DNA of 13,718 nucleotides, taken from NCBI GenBank assembly GCA_046756445.1, contig JBHHWI010000082.1, forward strand, positions 1 to 13,718, written 5' to 3'. The stretch comes from JACZWL01 sp046756445. GTDB lineage: Bacteria > Pseudomonadota > Gammaproteobacteria > Steroidobacterales > Woeseiaceae. Each line of letters opens with the position of its first letter. The stretch's first letter is position 1. Shown here piece by piece: positions 6,760-13,706 of the stretch. The notes under the pieces were generated by a model. The model was given only the letters and a program-made list of their open reading frames with translations. It had not been told where the DNA came from and searched no databases. The position numbers and the translations under genes were made by a program.

Positions 6760-7328
6760 CAAGTGGCTGCGGAGCCGGACACCGACCTGATAATCTTGTA
6801 AAGCTCCGGTCTCGCGGACTGCATTTCCTCCGGCGACAGTGCATCGAGCTCATGAGGAAATACCAGCCACTCGGCAGTTTCCCTGATGTAGTAGTCGGGC
6901 ACGAGATCGGTCTCGTTCCGGGTGGGCTTGTACCACGGCACCGCGATGCGTATGTCTTCGGGAGTATTCCCGCGGGCGCGCCTGGTCAGCTCGTCGATCA
7001 CCGCTTTGATCGTATGGCCGGTATCAAAGACATCGTCGACGATCAGGACGCGATCGTCGTAACAGACCTTTTTGATGATGTAATTCAGGCCGTGCACGGC
7101 CACTGCCCCGCGTTCGTCCACTCCGACATACGAGGACGTGCGAATTGCAATGTGATCGGAATCGATACCGCAATAAGCCAGCACCTCCTGAACCGCCATA
7201 CCGACCGGCGTGCCGCCGCGCCATATCGCAATGATGAGCGTTGGCTGAAAGCCGCTTTCCAGAATTCTGACACCGAGATCAAACGAATCCGCAAGAAGAT
7301 CCTGCGCCGTCAATACGGTCTTGTCCAT
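6759..7328 (-). CDS. Purine-type phosphoribosyltransferase (paralogue A, intact PRPP motif)
   Basis: Predicted to transfer ribose 5-phosphate from PRPP to a purine base, probably hypoxanthine, xanthine or guanine. The 189-residue protein has the WRGGTPVG loop (36-43), the conserved HIAIRTSSY stretch (59-67) and a textbook PRPP-binding motif VLIVDDVFDTGHT at 94-106. Asp102 matches the general base of 6-oxopurine phosphoribosyltransferases. PDYYIRETAEWLVFPHE (144-160) contributes aromatic residues likely to stack on the base. I chose the ATG at 7328; a longer reading to 7418 would run across the divergent start at 7402 and adds a hydrophobic stretch not shared by the paralogue. The stop overlaps the LOG start by one base. 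It is clearly homologous to the divergent gene at 7402-8007. Confidence 0.88.
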   Translation of the reverse strand: MDKTVLTAQDLLADSFDLGVRILESGFQPTLIIAIWRGGTPVGMAVQEVLAYCGIDSDHIAIRTSSYVGVDERGAVAVHGLNYIIKKVCYDDRVLIVDDVFDTGHTIKAVIDELTRRARGNTPEDIRIAVPWYKPTRNETDLVPDYYIRETAEWLVFPHELDALSPEEMQSARPELYKIIRSVSGSAAT

Positions 7329-7401
7329 GCCGATTCTCGAACTTATCGTTATAATTACGTACGCTAATACTACAGCACATCTGCCGTGACCTAGAAAAGA
7401 A
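7329..7401. promoter_or_regulatory. Shared divergent promoter region between the two phosphoribosyltransferases
   Basis: This 73-bp spacer is AT-rich at 7341-7375. TATAAT at 7350-7355 is a perfect plus-strand -10 box about 47 bp before the start at 7402. The overlapping GTTATA (7348-7353) reads TATAAC on the minus strand, so one AT box could serve both directions. No good -35 box is visible for either strand, which suggests activator dependence. The plus gene has only a purine-rich AGAAAAGA before its ATG. Confidence 0.4.
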
Positions 7402-8007
7402 ATGAACAAGAAATTCATTGCGGCGAACGACCTGTTAATCGACTCGTTTCAACTCGCAGCAGACATCTATCAGGCCGGTTTCAAGCCTGACTTTCTCGTC
7501 GGTCTTTGGCGGGGCGGTAGCGCGGTCGGCATCGCCGTGCAGGAAGGCCTCGACTATCTCGGCGTCAAGACCGATCACATCGCGATTCGCACCTCGTACA
7601 CAGGCCTCCCTGCCTATTCGCAGATGGTCGATAAGGCGGACTCGATTCGCGTCCATGGTCTGCAGTATTTGCTCGAAAACCTTTGCAACAAGCATTCGTT
7701 GCTGATCGTCGATGATGTCTACAGCACAGGGTGCAGCGTTAATGCAGTGATTCAGACCCTGTCCAGAAAAACCCGGCGCAACCTCCCACATGACATCCGC
7801 ATCGCGACGGTATGGTACCGGCAGACCGACCGGACAATTCGTCCACCGGATTACTACGTTCGCGAGACCTCGGATTGGCTGATACTGCCTTACGAGTTGT
7901 CGGGCTTGTCGATCGAAGAGGTGAAAGAGCACAAGCCCGAGCTTGCCGGCATCATCGACCGACTGCGGCCGCTCATCGACACGCGCAACAGCAAGCCCGC
8001 CGCCTGA
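7402..8007 (+). CDS. Phosphoribosyltransferase-like protein (paralogue B, altered PRPP motif)
   Basis: This 201-residue protein aligns end to end with the divergent paralogue at 6759-7328. Both share an FIAANDLLIDSF-like start, the WRGGSAVGIAVQEGL loop (36-50), HIAIRTS (59-65), RVHGLQYL and PDYYVRETSDWLILPYE (149-165). The PRPP motif at 100-112 is LLIVDDVYSTGCS. Ser108 takes the place of the Asp used as general base in hypoxanthine/xanthine enzymes, and the last residue is Ser rather than Thr. There is also an insertion of about seven residues after the IRTS strand. The two acidic residues and the TG that bind PRPP-Mg remain, so PRPP binding is plausible. It may use another base, be slow, or act as a sensor. 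Its stop is directly followed by the glycerate kinase ATG with no gap, indicating co-translation. Confidence 0.85.
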   Translation: MNKKFIAANDLLIDSFQLAADIYQAGFKPDFLVGLWRGGSAVGIAVQEGLDYLGVKTDHIAIRTSYTGLPAYSQMVDKADSIRVHGLQYLLENLCNKHSLLIVDDVYSTGCSVNAVIQTLSRKTRRNLPHDIRIATVWYRQTDRTIRPPDYYVRETSDWLILPYELSGLSIEEVKEHKPELAGIIDRLRPLIDTRNSKPAA

Positions 8008-9276
8008 ATGCGGGACGAGAGGCGGTTTCTCGGATATCTGTTTGACCGGGCCGTCGCGGCCGCGCAGCCGGCAAACCTGATGCCCGGACAACTACCCACC
8101 CCGCCGAAGGGAAGGACTGTTGTCATCGGGGCGGGAAAGGCTGCAGCTTCGATGGCGCGTGCCCTTGAAGACAACTGGCCGGCCACACTTACCGGACTGG
8201 TCATCACGCCGTACCAGCACCGTCTCGAAGGCGCACAGATAGAGGTCCTGGAGGCGGGTCACCCCGTGCCGGATGCGGCAGGCCGGAATGGCGCAAGACG
8301 AATTCTGACAATGGTCGACAACCTGGTCGAGGATGATCTGGTTATCTGTCTTTTTTCGGGCGGCGGATCCGCCCTGCTCTCGATGCCCGCAGAAGGGATC
8401 AGTTTCAACGACAAGCAGACTTTGACCGGGAACCTGCTGAAGTCCGGCGCAAGCATTGCAGAAATCAACTGTGTGCGAAAACACCTGTCGGCAGTCAAGG
8501 GTGGCAGGCTGGCATCCGCGTGCTCACCGGCACGGCTCGTGACGCTGGCGATCTCCGACGTACCTGGTAACGACATCTCCGTGATCGCCTCGGGGCCGAC
8601 AGTGCCGGACGATACAACCTGCCGTGCGGCTCTGGATATTATTCACAAATTCAAGCTCGCCGCTTCTGAAAATATCCTGAAGCGCCTCGGGAATCCGGCC
8701 GCGGAAACGCCGAAACCGGGCGACCCTTGTTTCGCCAGATCGGAATCGCGAATCATAGGCACCGCCGCTGACGCACTGAGCGCTGCGGCCGACGCAGCCC
8801 GCCGGGAAAACATTGAACCGCTCGTTCTCGGTGACCTGACCGGCGACGCTGGCGAACTCGCGAACGAGCACGCGGCCCTTGCAAGGGAAATCGCTTCGGC
8901 TGCCGGCACGGTGCGCCCGCCCTGCGTACTGATCTCGGGTGGGGAAACGACGGTCACCGTAAGCGGTAACGGCAAGGGTGGTCGCAATTCCGAATATGCA
9001 TTGGCGCTCGCGATCGCCCTCGATGGCCATCCCTGCATTTATGCGATCGCCTGTGATACCGACGGCATCGACGGCACCGAAGACAATGCCGGTTGCCATG
9101 TCACCCCGGATTCCCTTGCGCGTGCACTCGAGCTGTCACTAGACGCCAGAGCGCTGCTCGAGAACAACGACAGTTATCGCTTCTTCTCAGCACTGGGAGA
9201 TCTCGTTGTCACCGGCCCGACGTTAACCAACGTCAGCGATTTCCGGGCGATTCTGATTTGCCCATCAGATAGGTAG
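8008..9276 (+). CDS. gck: Glycerate 2-kinase (MOFRL / DUF4147 family)
   Basis: Phosphorylates D-glycerate to 2-phosphoglycerate with ATP, feeding carbon from glyoxylate (glyoxylate carboligase and tartronate semialdehyde reductase route) into glycolysis. The 422-residue length is normal. Motifs seen in order: VVIGAGKAA (38-46), EAGHPVPD (82-89), LFSGGGSALLS (115-125), NCVRKHLSAVKGGRLA (154-169), SDVPGN (183-188) and IASGPT (193-198). Then come the MOFRL part with SGGETTV, NGKGGRNSEYALALA, DTDGIDG and VTGPTLTNVSDF (401-412). Family members usually read GPTGTNV; here Leu replaces the second Gly. It follows the upstream gene with zero spacing. Its last 44 bp overlap the 3' end of the convergent guanine deaminase gene. 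In this context it completes carbon recovery from allantoin-derived glyoxylate. The genes for the two linking enzymes are not in the window. Confidence 0.92.
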   Translation: MRDERRFLGYLFDRAVAAAQPANLMPGQLPTPPKGRTVVIGAGKAAASMARALEDNWPATLTGLVITPYQHRLEGAQIEVLEAGHPVPDAAGRNGARRILTMVDNLVEDDLVICLFSGGGSALLSMPAEGISFNDKQTLTGNLLKSGASIAEINCVRKHLSAVKGGRLASACSPARLVTLAISDVPGNDISVIASGPTVPDDTTCRAALDIIHKFKLAASENILKRLGNPAAETPKPGDPCFARSESRIIGTAADALSAAADAARRENIEPLVLGDLTGDAGELANEHAALAREIASAAGTVRPPCVLISGGETTVTVSGNGKGGRNSEYALALAIALDGHPCIYAIACDTDGIDGTEDNAGCHVTPDSLARALELSLDARALLENNDSYRFFSALGDLVVTGPTLTNVSDFRAILICPSDR

Positions 9277-10546
9277 CTGCGACGGAGCGGTCGTCGCCGA
9301 GCATGATCAGTGCAAACAGTTTTTCTGCAACGTCTTCCGACCTGCTTAACCTGCGTGATGTAATCGAAGTGGTATTCGAATCCAGCACGACAAAATCGGC
9401 TTCTTTCCCCTTTGTGAAATTGCCGATCTTGTCATCCAGGTAAAGCGCTCTTGCGGCCCCGAGCGTGGCAAGGTACAGCGCCTTGAACGGTGGCAATGTC
9501 TGATCCTGCAGATGCAGTACCTTGTATGCCTCGCTCGCTGTCCGCAGGACGTTCAGACTCGTGCCCCCACCTACGTCCGAACCGAGCCCGACATGTATGC
9601 CATGCTGCTCCGCCGCTCGCAGATCGAACAGGCCGCTGCCCAGGAACAGATTCGAGGTCGGGCAGAAGGCGATGGCGCCGCCATGGTCCGCCATTGATCT
9701 GCGATCCCGGTCGTCGAGGTGCAAACAGTGTGCGAACACGGACCGTTCGCGCACCAGGCCGAAGCGCTCATAGACGCCCAGGTAGCTTTGGCTCCAGGAA
9801 AACTGCTTTGCGATGAGCTCGACCTCATCCTCGTTTTCCGCCAGATGAGTATGAACGTACACGTCGGGATGTTCGCCGGCCAGTCGCCCGGCCTCCGCCA
9901 GCTGGGCCTCGCTCGAGGTCACGGCAAATCGCGGCGTAATCGCGTAAGCCAGGCGGCCCTTACCGTGCCACCTTTCGATCAATTTCAGGCTGTCTTCATA
10001 CCCCGACCTGGCATCGTCCCTGAGATCCTCCGGGCAGTTCCTGTCCATCAGCACCTTGCCCGCCAGCAAGCGCATGTTGCGGCTCAGCGCTTTCTCGAAA
10101 ATTGCGTCGACCGACTGCGGATGAACAGTCGCAAACACGAGCGCCGTCGTCGTGCCATTACGCAACAGCTCGTCGACGAAGAAATCCGCCACCTCGGCCG
10201 CATGACCGGCATCTGCAAACCGGCGTTCCGCCGGGTAAGCAAATTCTCTGAGCCAGTCGAGAAGCTGCTCCCCGTACGAGGCGATGATATCGACCTGCGG
10301 GAAGTGCACGTGGCAGTCGATCATCCCCGGAATGATCAGCTTGTCGCGGTAGTCGACGAGCTCGACTCCGTCAGCCACACTGGAAAGCAGTGCCTGGGCC
10401 TGGCCGATCTCGCCAATATGGCCTTGATCGACGATCAGCAGCCCGTCGTCGATATATTCGATAGCGGAATTGTCGTGATCCGTCGTGCTGCCCGGATCGT
10501 CGAGACAATGCAGGATCGAAGCTCGAAATGCGGTCGTCTTCGCCAT
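9233..10546 (-). CDS. guaD: Guanine deaminase
   Basis: Hydrolyses guanine to xanthine and ammonia, the entry from guanine into purine breakdown. It is a zinc amidohydrolase of about 437 residues, normal for the family. The metal-site motif PGMIDCHVHFPQ (73-84) is the guanine-deaminase form of the amidohydrolase HxH signature. Later come YAITPRFAVTSS, VHTHLAENEDEVEL, SVFAHCLHLDD, IAFCPTSNLFLGSGLF and VGLGSDVGGGTSLN, which together supply the remaining zinc and base-binding residues. I chose the ATG at 10546. A GTG at 10555 overlaps the allA stop (GTGA) and would add three residues; both starts imply coupling to allA. It is the last gene of the minus-strand operon, and its 3' end overlaps the glycerate kinase gene by 44 bp. 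Confidence 0.94.
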   Translation of the reverse strand: MAKTTAFRASILHCLDDPGSTTDHDNSAIEYIDDGLLIVDQGHIGEIGQAQALLSSVADGVELVDYRDKLIIPGMIDCHVHFPQVDIIASYGEQLLDWLREFAYPAERRFADAGHAAEVADFFVDELLRNGTTTALVFATVHPQSVDAIFEKALSRNMRLLAGKVLMDRNCPEDLRDDARSGYEDSLKLIERWHGKGRLAYAITPRFAVTSSEAQLAEAGRLAGEHPDVYVHTHLAENEDEVELIAKQFSWSQSYLGVYERFGLVRERSVFAHCLHLDDRDRRSMADHGGAIAFCPTSNLFLGSGLFDLRAAEQHGIHVGLGSDVGGGTSLNVLRTASEAYKVLHLQDQTLPPFKALYLATLGAARALYLDDKIGNFTKGKEADFVVLDSNTTSITSRRLSRSEDVAEKLFALIMLGDDRSVAATYLMGKSESPGNR

Positions 10547-10551
10547 CTGTC

Positions 10552-11058
10552 TCACTGGCCCAGCAAGGTGACGGGCTCGCCGAAGAAATGCTCTTCACAA
10601 TTTTCGCCGTCACCACTGCCCTCGACAATGAGGAATTCCTGCCCCTCTTCCAGCCCGATCATCGGCATGTGCCAGACGCCCTTGTGGTAATTCACTCCCT
10701 GGCTGCCGTTCGTCACGAACGCGCAGAGCTCCTCGCGCTCGACCGACGCGCCGGGCGGTGCGACAACGACAAAAAAACGGAACGGCGACAACGGGATGAA
10801 CGCCTGGCTGCCCAGCGGGTGCCTCTCAACCAGATCGAAGCGATAGGGCAATGTCGTCGCGGCCCTGCAGCGCGCAATGCTGATCGAAGGCGCGCCGCCC
10901 CCCCGGGTATCGACATCGACCTTGGCGAGTTCGCTGAATCGATCGAAACGCGCTTCGTTCATGGCAGCCTTCGTGTCCGGCGATGCACAAATGACATCAC
11001 CATAAGGAGCGAAGCGTTCCGGTGTAATCGGTACCGCCCTTAGAGCCGGTCCGCTCAT
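10552..11058 (-). CDS. allA: Ureidoglycolate lyase
   Basis: Splits (S)-ureidoglycolate into glyoxylate and urea, the final step of the allantoicase route. The 168 residues match the AllA cupin-like family. Seen are the opening PITPERFAPYGDVI, TLPYRFDLVERHPLGSQAFI, RFFVVVAPPG and GVNYHKGVWHMPMI, which holds the conserved histidines near the active site. Length is normal. The ATG at 11058 overlaps the stop of allantoicase (ATGA), and its own stop overlaps or sits just before guaD, so it is translationally coupled on both sides. Its pairing with an allantoicase gene directly upstream supports the assignment, since the two enzymes act in sequence. Confidence 0.95.
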   Translation of the reverse strand: MSGPALRAVPITPERFAPYGDVICASPDTKAAMNEARFDRFSELAKVDVDTRGGGAPSISIARCRAATTLPYRFDLVERHPLGSQAFIPLSPFRFFVVVAPPGASVEREELCAFVTNGSQGVNYHKGVWHMPMIGLEEGQEFLIVEGSGDGENCEEHFFGEPVTLLGQ

Positions 11059-12050
11059 GCGGCCCGACCGTAAATTCGCAGGCGGCTCACGCCACCGTCC
11101 GGGAATATCGACAGTCTGACATGCGTCACCTTGCCGACGTCGTTCAGTTTATCGGTAAAGTAGTGTTGCCGGTCCATATCCAGCTTGCTTTCCGGCAGCA
11201 GCGTCGGCCAGTTCCTGCTCGCAGACTCCAGATCCTCGAGATTGACCTCGGTCAGGTGCGCCGCCTGAATGGCGGCCCGGTCCGGGTAATTGCCCTTGAA
11301 GTGCGCCGTGTCGATCTCGACTTTCTCGACGACGCCCGGAAGACCCAGCGCCAGAACGACCCAGTCATTGCCCGGCTCGCGTCGGCGCGCCGTCTCCCAG
11401 CCGTCGCCCATGTCGGCGCCTCTTCCCGGGACATTGAGATTGTGCATGCTGCCGAAGTGCTCGTCGTTGCATACGAGCGCCCTGCCACCGTTCTCGAGCG
11501 CGAGCAGATCGATGACCGCGTCATGATCAATCTCATCTGGATCCCGCCGGACTTCTCCATAGACGCGCAACCGCGCCACGCCGCCGTCCGGGAAGATATT
11601 CAGACGAATATGTGTATAGGCATATTGGTCGTCTACGGCCAGGAAATGGTGTGAATCTCCCGCCAGCGCGACTTTCGGCAGCACCTCCCGCCAGTTTGCG
11701 CCATCTCCTGGAATCTCTTCGTCGCTCGCGCAGGCGTCGATCGAGGCATGCGGCGGGCAGTTGCCTGTGAAGTGGCTAGTATCGATATCGAATCCGCGGA
11801 TCACCCCCCGAACGCCGAGCCTGACGATGCAATAGTCGTGCCCCGGTTCACGCTTCCTGCGGCTTTCCCATCCATCCATCCATTTACCGTTGTCGTCATA
11901 TTTGTCGGGGACAAATACCGGTTCCGCCGGATCGATCAGTCTGGCCTTGTCCGCAAAAAAATCATCGGTCGCAAAAACGACTCGTGTTCCCAGTCGCGGC
12001 TGCTCAAGACGCACCCACTGGCGAAACGGATTGTCCTGTCCCGGTTTCAA
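11055..12050 (-). CDS. alc: Allantoicase
   Basis: Hydrolyses allantoate to (S)-ureidoglycolate and urea. The 331 residues contain the two tandem beta-sandwich allantoicase repeats: WMDGWESRRKREPGHDY (57-73) with FDIDTSHFTGN in the first, MGDGWETARRREPGNDW (214-230) with VEIDTAHFKGN in the second. Each repeat closes with a near-identical strand pair, NIFPDGGVARLRVYG (151-165) and SIFPDGGVSRLRIYG (314-328). The start codon is TTG at 12050, overlapping the uraD stop (TTGA). AAGGA about nine bases upstream is a good ribosome site, and no in-frame ATG lies near, which supports the TTG. Choosing the allantoicase branch means both ureido nitrogens leave as urea, so urease or urea export is needed elsewhere. 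Confidence 0.95.
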   Translation of the reverse strand: MKPGQDNPFRQWVRLEQPRLGTRVVFATDDFFADKARLIDPAEPVFVPDKYDDNGKWMDGWESRRKREPGHDYCIVRLGVRGVIRGFDIDTSHFTGNCPPHASIDACASDEEIPGDGANWREVLPKVALAGDSHHFLAVDDQYAYTHIRLNIFPDGGVARLRVYGEVRRDPDEIDHDAVIDLLALENGGRALVCNDEHFGSMHNLNVPGRGADMGDGWETARRREPGNDWVVLALGLPGVVEKVEIDTAHFKGNYPDRAAIQAAHLTEVNLEDLESASRNWPTLLPESKLDMDRQHYFTDKLNDVGKVTHVRLSIFPDGGVSRLRIYGRAA

Positions 12051-12541
12051 GTCATCAGTTCCTTCAGGCGCAGGCGCGCAATCTTGTGAATCTCACTGAT
12101 GGCCATTTCGAATTCGATCCGTTCGTCATTCGCAAGCCTATCTGCAAAAGCTGCAAGAATGTCACGCCGGTTGCTGCCGCGAACCGCCATGATGAAGGGA
12201 AACCCGAATTTGTCTTTGTACTTTTCATTCAATTCCTGAAACTGCTCGTATTCCTGCGCCGTGCACTGATCGATTCCGGCGCTGGCCTGTTCCATGTCCG
12301 ATTCGTCGGTCAGCTCGCCGCTGACCGCTGCCCGCCCGGCCAGATCGGGATGGGCGCGAATGAGTGCAAGCTTTCTTTCATGATCGGCCCGGTTGACACA
12401 TTCGGCGAAGATCCTCGCCAGTTCATCGACGTCATCGGTATTTGCCGCGTCGGCGAAGGACTCCTCCGCGACCCACGGCGAGTGTTCATAGACTCCCCCG
12501 TAGCGGCAGACGAATTCTTCCCGGTGCGATGCCACAGACAT
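12047..12541 (-). CDS. uraD: 2-oxo-4-hydroxy-4-carboxy-5-ureidoimidazoline (OHCU) decarboxylase
   Basis: Decarboxylates OHCU, the product of 5-hydroxyisourate hydrolysis, to (S)-allantoin. With the ATG at 12541 the protein has 164 residues, normal for stand-alone UraD. The N-terminal FVCRYGGVYEHSPWVAE (10-26) is the family signature. AHPDLAG (63-69) carries the catalytic His64, followed by EQASAGID (84-91). The C-terminal KFGFPFIMAVRGSNRRDIL (111-129) is also typical. A longer open frame to 12616 would overlap the puuE coding end and adds a non-homologous arginine-rich leader, so I reject it. The start lies four bases after the puuE stop, and its own stop overlaps the alc start. The partner HIU hydrolase and urate oxidase are not in the window. 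Confidence 0.94.
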   Translation of the reverse strand: MSVASHREEFVCRYGGVYEHSPWVAEESFADAANTDDVDELARIFAECVNRADHERKLALIRAHPDLAGRAAVSGELTDESDMEQASAGIDQCTAQEYEQFQELNEKYKDKFGFPFIMAVRGSNRRDILAAFADRLANDERIEFEMAISEIHKIARLRLKELMT

Positions 12542-12545
12542 TGAT

Positions 12546-13454
12546 CTATGCCCGCGGCGGATGACGTTTCTGCCAGTGCCGCGCGATATCGATGCGCCTG
12601 GACACCCAGACCTCATCGTGATCCCGCACGTAGTCCAGGAACCTGCCCAGTGCTGCCGCGCGGCCGGGGCGCCCGATGAGCCGGCAATGCAGGCCGACCG
12701 ACATCATCTTCGGCGATTCGGCGCCTTCCGCGTACAGCACATCGAAGCTGTCCTTGAGGTAGTCGAGGAACTGTTGCCCGGAATTGAATCCTTGCGGCGT
12801 CGCAAAACGCATGTCATTGGCGTCCAGCGTATAGGGCACCATGAGCTGCGGCGTGTCGAACTTGTAATCCCAGTACGGCAGATCATCCGCGTAGGAGTCC
12901 GCGTTGTAGACGAAACCACCTTCCTCCGCCACGAGTCGATGTGTGGCCGGACTGCAGCGACCGAGGTACCAGCCGAGCGGCCGCTCGCCGGTCGCCCGCC
13001 GGTGAATGTCGATTGCTTTCTCGAGGTGTTCGCGTTCCGTCTTCTCGTCCACGAACTGATAGTCGATCCAGCGGTAACCATGACTCGCGATTTCCCACTC
13101 CGCGGCCCACATCGCGTCGACGACTTCGGGGCTGCGCTCGAGCGCCATCGCGACACCGAACACGGTAACCGGCATCTTTCGGCACAAGAACATTTCGTGC
13201 AGCCGCCAGAATCCGGCGCGGGCGCCGTATTCATAGACGGATTCCATGTTCATATGGCGCTGTCCCTCGAATGCTTCCGCACCGACAATCTCGGACAGGA
13301 AGGCTTCCGAGGCCTGGTCACCGTGCAGCACGCAACTCTCGGCCCCTTCCTCGTAGTTGATGACGAATTGAATCGCGACGCGCGCCCCGCCGGGCCAGTC
13401 CGCGGCCGGTGGTTTCCCGCCATACCCCTTCAGGTCTCTCGGATAGTCAGCCAT
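12546..13454 (-). CDS. puuE: Allantoinase, PuuE (polysaccharide-deacetylase-like) type
   Basis: Opens the hydantoin ring of allantoin to give allantoate. It belongs to the PuuE group of the polysaccharide deacetylase superfamily rather than to the amidohydrolase allantoinases (AllB). The 302 residues begin MADYPRDLKGYG, followed by RVAIQFVINYEEGAE, RAGFWRLHEMF, EIASHGYRWIDYQF, GWYLGRCSPATHRLV, YNADSYADDLPYW and MMSVGLHCRLIGRPGRAAAL, all typical of this group and at normal spacing. It is the first gene of the minus-strand operon with uraD, alc, allA and guaD. The ATG at 13454 has an AGGGA just upstream, unusually close (about three bases). The end of a MITE-like element lies only 7 bp further upstream, so the operon promoter must be inside or beyond the element. 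Confidence 0.95.
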   Translation of the reverse strand: MADYPRDLKGYGGKPPAADWPGGARVAIQFVINYEEGAESCVLHGDQASEAFLSEIVGAEAFEGQRHMNMESVYEYGARAGFWRLHEMFLCRKMPVTVFGVAMALERSPEVVDAMWAAEWEIASHGYRWIDYQFVDEKTEREHLEKAIDIHRRATGERPLGWYLGRCSPATHRLVAEEGGFVYNADSYADDLPYWDYKFDTPQLMVPYTLDANDMRFATPQGFNSGQQFLDYLKDSFDVLYAEGAESPKMMSVGLHCRLIGRPGRAAALGRFLDYVRDHDEVWVSRRIDIARHWQKRHPPRA

Positions 13455-13461
13455 GGGTCCC

Positions 13462-13706
13462 TAGCCCCGAAGATTGCACGAGAGCCCGGGATTTTGGGCG
13501 CGAGATCGTTGTAGCTGACGCCGCTCTGGACCGAGAGCCATAGCGGGCTATGGCTCGAGGGAAGAGCCAGTCAGATGCAACGAGATCCGGCCACAGGCCG
13601 GGCAGCCAGCGAAAACGACGAAGTGTCGCCGCTTGGAAATTCCTTATTTGTATTGAAATCATGTCGTTGTCAATGATCTCGGGCGGTCTCGTGCAATCTT
13701 CGGGCT
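13462..13706. mobile_element. MITE-like element with terminal inverted repeats (copy 2)
   Basis: The two ends are inverted copies: CCCGAAGATTGCACGAGA at 13466-13483 and its exact reverse complement at 13687-13704. The outer bases TAGCC and GGCTA continue the match with one extra C on the left. Beyond these tips the similarity weakens but continues (GAGATCGTTG against GAGATCATTG). TA dinucleotides at both borders would fit a TA target. Inside are a 22-bp hairpin at 13535-13556 (arms GAGCCATAGC and GCTATGGCTC) and a second hairpin CCGGCC-ACA-GGCCGG near 13586-13600. Its left 105 bp match the window start (1-104) in opposite orientation. No transposase is encoded; it was probably mobilised in trans, by a family I cannot name with confidence. 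Confidence 0.7.
13647..13673 (-). promoter_or_regulatory. Weak candidate outward promoter inside the MITE-like element
   Basis: On the minus strand a perfect TTGACA (13673-13668) is followed after 15 bases by TACAAA (13652-13647), a 4-of-6 match to a -10 box. The spacing is short. It would read through about 180 nt of element sequence with hairpins into puuE. It is the only promoter-like pair I see upstream of the purine operon within the window. Confidence 0.25.

Noticed and set aside
7329..7418. N-terminal extension of the minus-strand phosphoribosyltransferase
   Set aside because: It would overlap the start of the divergent paralogue and the AT-rich promoter. The paralogue aligns from the ATG at 7328.
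9719..10690. Long plus-strand open frame opposite guaD/allA
   Set aside because: Shadow of two well-supported minus-strand enzymes; low-complexity translation.
12561..13514. Long plus-strand open frame opposite puuE
   Set aside because: Shadow of puuE, whose family motifs are continuous over the same bases.
13447..13662. 71-residue minus-strand open frame at the right end
   Set aside because: It lies almost entirely within the MITE-like element and its hairpin and runs into the puuE start. There are no protein-like features.
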